Assembly: GCA_963745755.1 (NCBI GenBank)
Contig: CAVUYP010000001.1
Location: forward strand, 372,001 to 436,000
Length of the DNA stretch: 64,000 nt
Source of the DNA: RHKX01 sp963745755
GTDB lineage: Bacteria; Actinomycetota; Thermoleophilia; Solirubrobacterales; 70-9
Direction: 5' to 3'
A program made the translations under genes and the position numbers. A model generated the notes under the pieces. The model worked only from the letters and a program-made list of their open reading frames with translations, was not told where the DNA came from and ran no database searches. Within the stretch, counting starts at the first letter, position 1, and every line of letters begins with the position of its first letter. Shown in pieces: positions 36,031-47,200 of the stretch.

Positions 36031-36044
36031 GGTCCAGCGAGGCC
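36031..36044 (+). promoter_or_regulatory. PyrR RNA-binding site in the pyr leader
   Basis: GGTCCAGCGAGGCC closely matches the PyrR-binding loop known from Bacillus and mycobacteria (UCCAG-N-GAGG core). It lies just upstream of the pyrR start, next to the GGAAGGGG ribosome-binding region. PyrR with UMP bound would therefore block translation of pyrR, and through coupling the operon, in the mycobacterial manner. No terminator/antiterminator pair is visible. Confidence 0.8.
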
Positions 36045-36058
36045 AGGAAGGGGCGCCC

Positions 36059-36658
36059 ATGAGCGAGAGAGTCGTCCTCGACCGGGACGATCTACGCCGG
36101 ACGCTGGTGCGCATAGCGCACGAGATCATCGAGAAGAATGCCGGAGCCCGCGAAGGCGATCGCGGCCCGGGAATCGCGATCGTCGGTATCCACACGCGTG
36201 GCGCCGTGCTCGCCCGCCGGCTCCACGCCGACCTCGAGGAGCTCGCCGGCGCCGACGTCCCGCTCGGCGACATCGACATCTCCTTCTATCGCGACGACCT
36301 GCCGGGACGCGAGCCCGCCGGCGCCCCGGTCGTCCATTCCTCCCATCTCGATTTCGACCTCGAGGGCCTGACGATCGTTCTCGTCGACGACGTCCTCTTC
36401 ACCGGCCGCACCGCCCGCGCGGCGATCGAGGCGCTGTTCGACTACGGACGACCGCAGCGGGTCCAGCTGGCGGTTCTGGCCGACCGCGGCCACCGTGAGC
36501 TGCCGATTCGCCCCGACTACACCGGCAAGAACCTGCCGACGGCTCGCGACGAGCGCGTCTACGTCCGCCTCGAGGAGATCGACGGGGTCGACGAGGTGGC
36601 GATCGGCGCCGCGGCGACGGCCGCCGTCGCCCACGGCAACGGGGAGGCATCGCAATGA
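36059..36658 (+). CDS. pyrR: PyrR, pyrimidine operon regulator / uracil phosphoribosyltransferase
   Basis: 199 aa. The PRPP-binding loop LVDDVLFTGRTARAAIEAL and the family-specific DRGHRELPIRPDYTGKNLPT are both present. UMP-bound PyrR binds its RNA site and represses pyr expression. A predicted site lies within the leader. The stop overlaps pyrB (CAATGA). An Ala-rich C-terminal tail is slightly longer than in Bacillus. Confidence 0.96.
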   Translation: MSERVVLDRDDLRRTLVRIAHEIIEKNAGAREGDRGPGIAIVGIHTRGAVLARRLHADLEELAGADVPLGDIDISFYRDDLPGREPAGAPVVHSSHLDFDLEGLTIVLVDDVLFTGRTARAAIEALFDYGRPQRVQLAVLADRGHRELPIRPDYTGKNLPTARDERVYVRLEEIDGVDEVAIGAAATAAVAHGNGEASQ

Positions 36659-37629
36659 GGCACCTGCTCTCGATCGACGATCTCGATCGCGGCGACATCG
36701 AGCGGATCTGCGACCGCGCCGCCAGCTTCGCCGAGGTCGGGCGCCGCGACATCAAGAAGGTTCCGACCCTGCGCGGCCGGACGATCGTCAGCCTCTTCTA
36801 CGAGTCGAGCACGCGGACCAGCTCCTCGTTCGAGCTCGCCGCGAAGCGGCTCTCCGCCGACGTCGTCGCGGTCAAGTCGGCCGGCTCCTCGGTCGACAAG
36901 GGCGAGTCGCTGCGCGACACGATCGCGACCCTCTCCGCCTACGAGCCGGAGGCGATCGTGATCCGCTCGCCCGAGGCCGGCGCGGCGGCGCTCGTCGCCG
37001 GCTGGACCGAGGCGGCGGTCGTCAACGCCGGCGACGGCAAGCACGAGCATCCGAGTCAGGCCCTGCTCGACGTCTACACGCTGCTCGACAACGTCGGCCC
37101 GCTCGACGGCAAGCGGATCTGGATCGTCGGCGACGTCGCCCACAGCCGCGTCGCCCGCTCCTGCATCCGCGCCTTCCTGATGATGGGCGCCGAGGTCACC
37201 GTCGCCGGCCCGCCGACGCTGATCCCGCGCGGCATCGGCGAGCTCGGCTGCTCGGTCTCCTACGACCTCGCCGGGCTCGGCGACGCCGACGTCATCTACG
37301 CCCTGCGGATGCAGACCGAGCGGATGATGCAGAGCTTCATCCCGTCGCTGCGCGAGTACGCCGTCAACTACCAGATCAACGACCGCCGGCTCGGGCCGCG
37401 GCAGCTCGTCATGCACCCGGGGCCGGTCAACCGCGGCGTCGAGCTCTCTCCCGAGGTCATCGACGGCCCCGCCTCGCTGATCACCGCCCAGGTCGCCGGC
37501 GGGCTGCTCGTGCGGATGGCGATCCTCTACGAGATCCTCGCCGGCGGCGAGCGGCCGCGGCCGCTGAGCCGGATCGGCGCCGATCGCGGCGAACCGAGCG
37601 AGGGTTCGCCGATCGGGGAGCCGGCGTGA
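36655..37629 (+). CDS. pyrB: Aspartate carbamoyltransferase catalytic subunit
   Basis: Makes N-carbamoyl-aspartate from carbamoyl phosphate and aspartate. 324 aa. Carbamoyl-phosphate loop FYESSTRTSSSFE, HPSQALLDVYT, aspartate-side ALRMQTER and MHPGPVNRGVE. No regulatory pyrI gene accompanies it, as is usual in Gram-positive bacteria. Coupled by overlaps to pyrR and pyrC. Confidence 0.96.
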   Translation: MRHLLSIDDLDRGDIERICDRAASFAEVGRRDIKKVPTLRGRTIVSLFYESSTRTSSSFELAAKRLSADVVAVKSAGSSVDKGESLRDTIATLSAYEPEAIVIRSPEAGAAALVAGWTEAAVVNAGDGKHEHPSQALLDVYTLLDNVGPLDGKRIWIVGDVAHSRVARSCIRAFLMMGAEVTVAGPPTLIPRGIGELGCSVSYDLAGLGDADVIYALRMQTERMMQSFIPSLREYAVNYQINDRRLGPRQLVMHPGPVNRGVELSPEVIDGPASLITAQVAGGLLVRMAILYEILAGGERPRPLSRIGADRGEPSEGSPIGEPA

Positions 37630-38984
37630 GCGCCGACCGCGAGATCGGCGACCTCGACTGGCGCGGCGGCAACGGCGGCGACCTGCTGATCCGCGGCGCC
37701 CACGCCGTCGATCCCCGCTCCGAGCTCGATCGCGAATGCGACATCCTCGTCCGCGGCGGCCGGATCGCCGCGATCGCCGATTCCGGCGCCGGCGAGCTGC
37801 CGGGCGGCGGCGAGGAGGTCGACGCAACCGGTCTGCACGCCTTTCCGGCCTTCTTCGACCCGCACGTCCACCTCCGCACTCCCGGGCAGGAGTACCGGGA
37901 GGACATCGAGACCGGGACCCGCGCCGCCGCCGCCGGCGGCTACTGCGGGATCGTCGCGATGGCCAACACCGATCCGGTCGTCGACGACCCGGCGATCGTC
38001 GCCGCCCTGCGCGAGCGCGCCGCCGACGAGGCGACCGTGCCGACCGGATTCGTCGCCACCGTCACCCGGGGCATGGACGGCCGCGACCTGACCGAGATGG
38101 CGGCCCTCCGCGAGGCCGGCGCACTCGGCTTCTCCGACGACGGCCTGCCGATCAGCGACGCGGGGGTGATGCGGCGGGCGCTCCAGTACCAGCACCTGGT
38201 CGGCGGCACGATCCTCCTCCACGAGGAGGACCCGGCCCTGACCGGCGACGGAGTGATGGCCGAGGGACCGGTCGCGGCGGCGCTCGGCCTGACCGGCGTA
38301 CCCGACGTCTCGGAGTCGACGATGATCGCTCGCGACGGCGCGCTCTGCCGCTACGAGGGCGCCCGCGCCCACGTCCAGCACCTCTCCGCACGCACCTCGG
38401 TCGAGGCGGTCGCGGTTGCCAAGCGGGCCGGCGCGCAGCTGACCGCCGAGCTGACGCCGCACCATCTCGTCCTCACCGACGAGGAGGTCCGCAGCCTCGA
38501 TGCCCGCTTCAAGATGAACCCGCCGCTGCGGACCGAGGACGACCGCCAGGCGCTGATCGAGGCGCTCCGCAGCGGCGTCGTCGACTGCATCGGCACCGAT
38601 CACGCCCCGCATGCCGCGCACGAGAAGCAGATTCCGTTCGAGGTGGCGAACATGGGGGTGATCGGCCTCGAGACCGCCTTCGCCGCCCTCTACACGGAGC
38701 TGGTCCTGCCCGGCGTCGTCGAGCTCGGCCTGATCGTCGAGCGGATGGGGGCGGGGGCCGAGCTGTTCGGGATCGAGCCGTCGCGGATCGCTCCCGACGC
38801 CGAGGCCGACATCGCCCTGGTCGACCTCGGCGCCGAGTGGACAGCCGGCGCCGACGGCTGGGAGAGCCGCTCCGCCAACTCCTGCTTCGCCGGTCGGCGA
38901 CTGCGCTCGCGGCCGGTCGTCACGATCGTCGCCGGGACCGTCGCCTACCGGAGACGCGAGTTCACGATGAAGGTCGCCGGATGA
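37626..38984 (+). CDS. pyrC: Dihydroorotase
   Basis: 452-aa zinc amidohydrolase that closes carbamoyl-aspartate to dihydroorotate. Metal motif FFDPHVHLRTPGQ, the LLHEEDP and HVQHLSARTS histidines and the catalytic GTDHAPHAAHEK block are intact. GTG start overlaps the pyrB stop, and the end overlaps the hydrolase gene that follows. Length and motifs fit type I dihydroorotases. Confidence 0.95.
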   Translation: MSADREIGDLDWRGGNGGDLLIRGAHAVDPRSELDRECDILVRGGRIAAIADSGAGELPGGGEEVDATGLHAFPAFFDPHVHLRTPGQEYREDIETGTRAAAAGGYCGIVAMANTDPVVDDPAIVAALRERAADEATVPTGFVATVTRGMDGRDLTEMAALREAGALGFSDDGLPISDAGVMRRALQYQHLVGGTILLHEEDPALTGDGVMAEGPVAAALGLTGVPDVSESTMIARDGALCRYEGARAHVQHLSARTSVEAVAVAKRAGAQLTAELTPHHLVLTDEEVRSLDARFKMNPPLRTEDDRQALIEALRSGVVDCIGTDHAPHAAHEKQIPFEVANMGVIGLETAFAALYTELVLPGVVELGLIVERMGAGAELFGIEPSRIAPDAEADIALVDLGAEWTAGADGWESRSANSCFAGRRLRSRPVVTIVAGTVAYRRREFTMKVAG

Positions 38985-39532
38985 ACGGCAAGCTCGATCC
39001 CGGCCGCGCCGCGTTGCTCGTCGTCGACGTCCAGGAGGGCTTCCGGAAGGCGATCCCCGGCTTCGACCGGGTCGCCGCGGCCGTCGCGACGATGGTTCGC
39101 GGCGCCGTGGCGACGGAGCTGCCGATCGTCGTCACCGAGCAGTACCCGAAGGGCCTCGGCGCGACCGTCGCCGAGGTCGCTCGCTGGCTGCCCGGCGGAG
39201 CCGAGCCGCTGGCGAAGACGGTTTTCTCGGCGGCGGCGGCCGACGGCTTCGACCTCGGCGGCCGCGAGCAGGCGATCGTCTGCGGCATCGAGGCGCACGT
39301 GTGCGTCAACCAGACCGTTCTCGACCTGCTCGACCGCGGCATCGAGGTCCATGTCGTCAGCGACGCGGTCGGCTCGCGGAGCGAACGTAACCGCGAGCTC
39401 GGGCTCGTCAGGGCGGAGCGGGCCGGGGCCTGGCCGACCAGCGTCGAGACGGCGCTGTTCGAGCTGCTCGGCGAGGCCGGCACGCCCCGGTTCAAGGAAG
39501 TTCAGCGGCTCGTCCTGGAGTTCGCGCCGTGA
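38981..39532 (+). CDS. Isochorismatase-family cysteine hydrolase inside the pyr operon
   Basis: 183 aa. The triad is visible: Asp in ALLVVDVQEGF, Lys in LAKTVFSA, and Cys in VCGIEAHVCVNQTVLDLL. Family members hydrolyse amides or vinyl ethers, for example nicotinamide, N-carbamoyl compounds or ureidoacrylate. It overlaps pyrC by ATGA and carA by GTGA, so it is an integral operon member. A role in pyrimidine breakdown, carbamoyl salvage or repair is inference. Nothing in the sequence fixes the substrate. Confidence 0.88.
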   Translation: MNGKLDPGRAALLVVDVQEGFRKAIPGFDRVAAAVATMVRGAVATELPIVVTEQYPKGLGATVAEVARWLPGGAEPLAKTVFSAAAADGFDLGGREQAIVCGIEAHVCVNQTVLDLLDRGIEVHVVSDAVGSRSERNRELGLVRAERAGAWPTSVETALFELLGEAGTPRFKEVQRLVLEFAP

Positions 39533-40646
39533 GCGGCGGCAGCGGCTACGTGCTGCTCGAGGACGGCTCCCGGCTCGACGGCGAGCTCTGCGGCGCCGCC
39601 GCCGGCGCGGCGCTCGGCGAGGTCGTCTTCACGACCGGCATGACCGGCTATCAGGAGTCGGTCACCGATCCCAGCTTCGCCGGGCAGATCATCACCTTCA
39701 CCTACCCGCTGATCGGCAACTACGGAGTCAGCCGGGCGGCGATGGAGTCCGATGCCGTCCATGCCCGCGCCGTGATCATGCGCGAGGCCAAGAACGGCGA
39801 GGACTGCGCGACCGCCGAGCGCGGCTGGCTGGATTGGCTCACCGACTGTGGCATCCCGGCGATCTCCGGAGTCGACACGCGGGCGCTGGTCCGCCACATC
39901 CGCGACGCCGGTGCGATGCGGGGCGGCATCTTCGCGGCCGACGTCCCCGTCGCCGAGGCACGCGAGCGGATCGCCGCCGAGCCGGCGATGGAGGGGTCCG
40001 ACCTCGCCCGCACCGTTTCCCCGGCGGAGCCGGTCGTCCTCGACGGCGACGGCCCCCACATCGTCGCGATCGACACCGGCATCAAGCTCTCGATCATCCG
40101 ACAGCTCCGCGAGCGCGGCTGCCGGGTGACGTTGCTGCCGTGCGGCTCCTCGCCGCAGGAGGTGCTGGCCCACGATCCCGACCTCGTCTTCCTCGCCAAC
40201 GGCCCCGGCGATCCCGGCGCGCTCGATTACGTGGTCGCGACCGTCCGCGAGCTCGTCGGCAAGCGACCGGTGTTCGGCATCTGCCTCGGCCACCAGCTCC
40301 TCTGCCGCGCCGTCGGCCTCGAGACCTTCAAGCTGCCGTTCGGCCATCGCGGCTCCAACCACCCGGTCAAGGACCTCGCGTCCGGCAAGGATCGAGATCA
40401 CCTCCCAGAACCACGGCTTCGCGGTCGCCGGGCCGAACGGCGAGAGGCGGATGGAGACCGACGAGCCGATTCGCTGGGAGACCGACTTCGGCGCCGCCGA
40501 GCTCTCGCACCTGAACCTCTACGACCGCACCGTCGAGGGCCTGACGCTGCTCGACGTGCCCGGCGGGACCGTCCAGTACCACCCCGAGGCGGGCCCCGGC
40601 CCGCACGACGCCCGCCACCTGTTCGACCGGTTCCTGGAGCTGGCCC

Positions 40647-40654
<8 letters not shown>
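39529..40654 (+). CDS. carA: Carbamoyl-phosphate synthase small subunit (one-base frame disruption)
   Basis: Glutaminase that feeds ammonia to CarB. N-terminal FTTGMTGYQESVTDPSF, then ISGVDTRALVRHIRD, and the glutaminase nucleophile loop VFGICLGHQLLCRA. One extra G near 40389 splits LASGK from IEITSQNHGFAV. The distal frame resumes with LNLYDRTVEGL and the catalytic YHPEA. Repaired length is 374 aa. It overlaps carB by eight bases. Confidence 0.93.
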
Positions 40655-43766
<3,112 letters not shown>

Positions 43767-43770
43767 CGGC

Positions 43771-44640
43771 GTGGCCGCGCCGGCAGCAGACGACGGCCGC
43801 GTGCTCGCCCCGTTCGGGCGCCGCCGGGGCGGCGTCGTCGCCAACGAGCCGAGCGGCGGCTACCGGATTCTCACCGCGGTCGACGCGGGCGGTCCGCTGC
43901 CGGCCGCGGGCCAGTTCTACATGCTCGCTGCCGAGCGGGGCTGGGGCGGCGACGGCGAGCGGCCGTTTCTGCCGCGAGCGTTCTCGGTCGCCGAGGCGAC
44001 CAGCGGCGACGAGGGGGTCAGGCTCTCGTTCCTGCTCGAGGACGTCGGACCCGGGACCCATCGGCTCGCCGAGCTCGGCGACGGCGACGGACTGCTGCTC
44101 ACCGGCCCGCTCGGCAGGCCGTTCGCGATGCCGGGCGAGCTCAACCCGCGGGCCGCCGGGGCGATCCTCGTCGGCGGCGGCATCGGCCTGGCTCCGCTGG
44201 CGATCTGGCGCCGCGCCCTCGCCTCCCGCGGCGTTCCCGAGCGATCCCTGCTCGGCTTCCGCGACCGCGAGCACTCCGGCGGCCTCGAGCTGTTCCGCTG
44301 CTCGGAGGTCCGGCTCGCGAGCGAGGACGGCCACACCGGCCATCGTGGCTACGTGACCGACCTGCTCGAGCGGATGCTCGCCGGCGACTCCGCCGCCACC
44401 GCCGCCGTCTACGCCTGCGGCCCGCCGGCGATGCTCGAGGCCGTGCGAGCGATCTGCGAGCGGAGTGGGGTCGCCGCCGAGCTCGCAATGGAATCGCCGA
44501 TGGCGTGCGGATACGGCGCCTGCTTCGGTTGCGCGATGCCGCTCCGCGCCGGCGGCTACATGCGCCTCTGCGTCGACGGCCCGGTCGTCCGCGCCGCCGA
44601 CGTCGCGACCGCGCTCGTCGCCGGGGCGGGGCACCGATGA
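43771..44640 (+). CDS. pyrK: Dihydroorotate dehydrogenase electron-transfer subunit
   Basis: 289 aa from GTG 43771, which follows the carB stop by four bases. FAD-binding LPRAFSVAEA, NAD-binding AGAILVGGGIGLAPLAIW and YACGPPAMLEAV, and a C-terminal 2Fe-2S site CGYGACFGCAMPL...C. It passes electrons from PyrD to NAD+. With PyrD it forms the class 1B enzyme. ATGA overlap with pyrD. Confidence 0.92.
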   Translation: MAAPAADDGRVLAPFGRRRGGVVANEPSGGYRILTAVDAGGPLPAAGQFYMLAAERGWGGDGERPFLPRAFSVAEATSGDEGVRLSFLLEDVGPGTHRLAELGDGDGLLLTGPLGRPFAMPGELNPRAAGAILVGGGIGLAPLAIWRRALASRGVPERSLLGFRDREHSGGLELFRCSEVRLASEDGHTGHRGYVTDLLERMLAGDSAATAAVYACGPPAMLEAVRAICERSGVAAELAMESPMACGYGACFGCAMPLRAGGYMRLCVDGPVVRAADVATALVAGAGHR

Positions 44641-45524
44641 GCGTCGATCTCTGCGGCATCGAGCTCGACCACCCGATCATCAACGCGTCGGGAACCTTCG
44701 ATGCGATCGCCGCCCGGCGGGCGTTCGGCGACGCCGTGATCGAGCGGTTTCCGTTCAGCGCCTACGTCTCGAAGACGATCACTCCCGCGGCCCGCGCCGG
44801 CAACCCGCCGCCGCGGCTCTGGGAGGAGCCGGCGGCGATGGTCAACTCGATCGGGTTGCCCAACAAGGGCCTCGCAGGATTCCTCGAGGCCGATCTGCCG
44901 CGGCTGGCCGAGCTGCCGGTTCCGCTGATCGTCTCGGTGATGGCGACGAGCGCCGAGGCGTTCGCCCCGCTCGTCGAGGCCGTCGCCGGGCGCGCGGAGG
45001 TCGCCGGGCTGGAGCTCAACGTCTCCTGCCCGAACGTCCACTCCGGGCTGATCGTCGGCGAGGAGCCGGCGGAGACCGCCGCGCTGCTGACGAAGCTGCG
45101 GCCGCTGACGGCGAAGCCGCTGATCGTGAAGCTGACGCCGAACGTCGCCGAGCCCGCCGCGATCGCGATCGCCGCCGAGCAGGGCGGCGCCGACGCCGTC
45201 TCGCTGATCAACACGGTCAAGGCGGCGCCGCTGCTCGCCGACGGGACGCCGTGGCTCGGTGCCGGCAGCGGCGGCCTCTCAGGGCCGGCGGTGCGGACGA
45301 TCGCGCTCAAGCAGGTCGCCGACGTCGTCGCCGCGGTCGAGATCCCGGTCGTCGGTATGGGCGGCGTCGAGCACGGCAGCCACGCCGCCGCGCTGCTCGG
45401 AGCGGGTGCGACGGCGGTCGCGGTCGGCACCGCGAGCTTCCGCGATCCGCTCGCCGCGGCCCGGATCCGCAGCGAGATGGAGGCTCTGCGGGGAGCCGCT
45501 GCCGCGCCTGCCGTAAACCCGTAA
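44637..45524 (+). CDS. pyrD: Dihydroorotate dehydrogenase, class 1B catalytic subunit
   Basis: 295-aa FMN barrel that oxidises dihydroorotate to orotate. Substrate loop MVNSIGLPNKGL, catalytic Cys in LELNVSCPNVHSG, phosphate-binding VVGMGGVEHGSHAAALLGAGA. Presence of pyrK identifies it as the NAD-dependent 1B type. It is the last pyr gene here. No pyrE or pyrF follows, although many actinobacteria place pyrF at this point before mihF. Confidence 0.94.
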   Translation: MSVDLCGIELDHPIINASGTFDAIAARRAFGDAVIERFPFSAYVSKTITPAARAGNPPPRLWEEPAAMVNSIGLPNKGLAGFLEADLPRLAELPVPLIVSVMATSAEAFAPLVEAVAGRAEVAGLELNVSCPNVHSGLIVGEEPAETAALLTKLRPLTAKPLIVKLTPNVAEPAAIAIAAEQGGADAVSLINTVKAAPLLADGTPWLGAGSGGLSGPAVRTIALKQVADVVAAVEIPVVGMGGVEHGSHAAALLGAGATAVAVGTASFRDPLAAARIRSEMEALRGAAAAPAVNP

Positions 45525-45536
45525 TTTCCGCGAAGA

Positions 45537-45554
45537 AACCGCTTCGCAGCGGTT
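45537..45554 (+). terminator. Hairpin after pyrD
   Basis: AACCGCT-TCGC-AGCGGTT is a perfect 7-bp stem 13 bases after the pyrD stop. An alternative overlapping stem, GCGAAG (45530-45535) with CTTCGC (45542-45547), is mutually exclusive with it. There is no T-tract, so its role is uncertain. Confidence 0.45.
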
Positions 45555-45614
45555 CGCCGGCCTCGACCTCGACTTCAGCTTGAGCCGAATTCGCGCCAAA
45601 CGCCGCGATAACGG

Positions 45615-45642
45615 TTGCGCGTGGCCGAGCCGTGTATATGAT
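45615..45642 (+). promoter_or_regulatory. Predicted promoter for mihF
   Basis: TTGCGC (45615-45620) and TATGAT (45637-45642) are 16 bases apart. Initiation would fall a few bases before ATG 45653, which supports that start over the upstream in-frame codons that overlap the -10. Confidence 0.6.
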
Positions 45643-45652
45643 CGCCGCGCCG

Positions 45653-45988
45653 ATGCCCCCCCTTTCCTCGACCTCGATATCCGTCCCCGCGCGCAGCCAC
45701 GACCAGCGCATGAGGGCTCTCGAGGCGGCGAACGAGATCCGCACCCGGCGGGCGCAGCTGAAGCGCGACCTCAAGGCCGGCAAGGTCCAGATCGAGGGAT
45801 TGCTGCTCGATCCGCCCGAGTACCTGGAGACCGCCAAGGTCTTCGACATGATGCTCGCCGTCCCCAAGTACGGCCGCGTCAAGGTGAACCGGATCCTCAA
45901 CCAGTGCCGGGTCTCGCCCTCGAAGACGATCGGCGGCCTGTCGGTCCGGCAGCGCTCCGAGCTCGTCGCCCTACTGCGCCGGCGCTGA
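45653..45988 (+). CDS. mihF: Actinobacterial integration host factor mIHF
   Basis: 111-aa nucleoid-associated protein. ALEAANEIRTRRAQLKRDLKAG, LLLDPPEYLETAKVF and the C-terminal helix-two-turn-helix-like VPKYGRVKVNRILNQCRV match mIHF, which bends DNA and is found essentially only in actinobacteria. It lies between pyrD and gmk, its conserved location. The first ~12 residues are encoded by DNA that matches 18 bases of the palindromic element family (45659-45676). Confidence 0.93.
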   Translation: MPPLSSTSISVPARSHDQRMRALEAANEIRTRRAQLKRDLKAGKVQIEGLLLDPPEYLETAKVFDMMLAVPKYGRVKVNRILNQCRVSPSKTIGGLSVRQRSELVALLRRR

Positions 45989-46025
45989 GCCGCGGCGACC
46001 GCCGCTGCAGTAAGAATCGGCCGTC

Positions 46026-46578
46026 GTGTCGGCTGTCTTCGTAATCACCGGGCCCTCCGGGGTCGGCAAGGGGACGTTGATCGGCGCCCTCCGCGAAATC
46101 GTCCCCGAGCTCGAGCTGTCGACGTCGGCGACGACGAGGCCGCCCCGGGCGGGCGAGGCCGAGGGCGTCGACTACCACTTCCTCGACCGCGACGAGTTCG
46201 ACCGCCGGGTCGCCGCCGGCAGCTTCCTCGAGCACGCCACCTACAGCGGCAACCGGTACGGGACGCTGCGCACCGAGGTCGAGCAGCGCAACGCCCGCGG
46301 AGCGCCGGTCGTGCTCGAGATCGAGTTGCAGGGTGCCCGCCAGGTGCGGGCGACGATGCCGGAGGCGATCCAGATCTTCATCGCGCCACCCGACCGGGCC
46401 GATCTGCGCCGTCGCCTCGAGGGTCGCGGCACCGACGACGCGGCGACGATCGAGGCGCGGCTCGAAGGTCGCCGAGGAGGAGCTGGCGGCACGCGGCGAG
46501 TTTCCGCACATCGTCGTCAACGACGATGTCGACCGCGCTGCCGCCGAGCTGGCGGAGATCGTCCGGGCAAACTCGTAG
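46026..46578 (+). CDS. gmk: Guanylate kinase (one-base frame disruption)
   Basis: Phosphorylates GMP to GDP. P-loop ITGPSGVGKGTLIGAL, then STSATTRPPRAGE and the VDYHFLDRDEF GMP site, ATYSGNRYGT and VLEIELQGARQV. An extra G at 46464 separates ARL from KVAEEELAAR. The end is IVVNDDVDRAAAELAEIV. Repaired length is 183 aa. GTG start with TAAGAAT eight bases upstream suggests a leaderless transcript. Confidence 0.93.
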
Positions 46579-46701
46579 GCAGGCGCTTGCCGGGTGCGTG
46601 GAGGCGCGGCCGAGCGGCGGGCCGAGGTCGCGTTCTGCAGCGGGCGGGCTGGGGCCTTCGCTGACGGGGGACGCGGACGAGCTTGAGACCGCTGGCTCCG
46701 G

Positions 46702-46752
46702 GTCAAATCAGGAAGGCGGACCATCTCGGCGTCAAATCAAGAAAGCGGACCA
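46702..46752. repeat. Two 22-bp direct repeats
   Basis: GTCAAATCAGGAAGGCGGAC (with CA following) at 46702-46723 and a copy with two mismatches at 46731-46752. They are relatively AT-rich compared with their surroundings and stand in the 340-base gap between gmk and rpoZ. They may be a remnant insertion-sequence end or a regulator-binding pair. No gene is evident in the gap. Confidence 0.6.
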
Positions 46753-46880
46753 ATAGGGTCCGGAATGAACGCCTGACCGCCAACGGGTCGGCTGGCTCGG
46801 AGCTTCGCATCGTCCCCCGCTCAGCCGGAAACAGCCTCGCGCCCTTACCTGAGTCCCTTCGGCCGGGCGGGAATGCGCGC

Positions 46881-46910
46881 TTCGACAGCGTTCCCGGCTT
46901 GCCCTACACT
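46881..46910 (+). promoter_or_regulatory. Predicted promoter for rpoZ
   Basis: TTCGAC (46881-46886) and TACACT (46905-46910) are spaced 18 bases apart. The hexamer ends eight bases before the rpoZ ATG, so the transcript should be leaderless. The same TACACT lies in front of dxr. Confidence 0.55.
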
Positions 46911-46918
46911 GCCCGGCG

Positions 46919-47149
46919 ATGATCAAGCCCCGAGTAGACAAACTGATGGACCGCACAGACTCCCACTACACGGCGGTCGTCGTCGCCGCGAAGCGAGCCC
47001 GGCAGCTGAACAGCTATTACCGCGCGCTCGGCGAGGGCACCTACGAGGAGCACACGCCGCCGATGGTCGAGATCGACAGCGACAACTACCTGACGATCGC
47101 CCTCGAGGAGCTCGCGGCCGGCAAGATCAACTACGAGTACCGGCACTAG
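46919..47149 (+). CDS. rpoZ: RNA polymerase omega subunit
   Basis: 76 aa. YTAVVVAAKRARQLNSYY is the omega signature, followed by an acidic loop and ITIALEEL-type helix (LTIALEELAAGKINYEY). Omega aids assembly of beta' and contributes to ppGpp binding in some bacteria. It has its classical neighbours gmk and coaBC. Confidence 0.95.
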   Translation: MIKPRVDKLMDRTDSHYTAVVVAAKRARQLNSYYRALGEGTYEEHTPPMVEIDSDNYLTIALEELAAGKINYEYRH

Positions 47150-47200
47150 CGCCGGCTCGCTCCGCGCCCGGATCGCGGGCGGCTCGATACGGAGGAAGCC

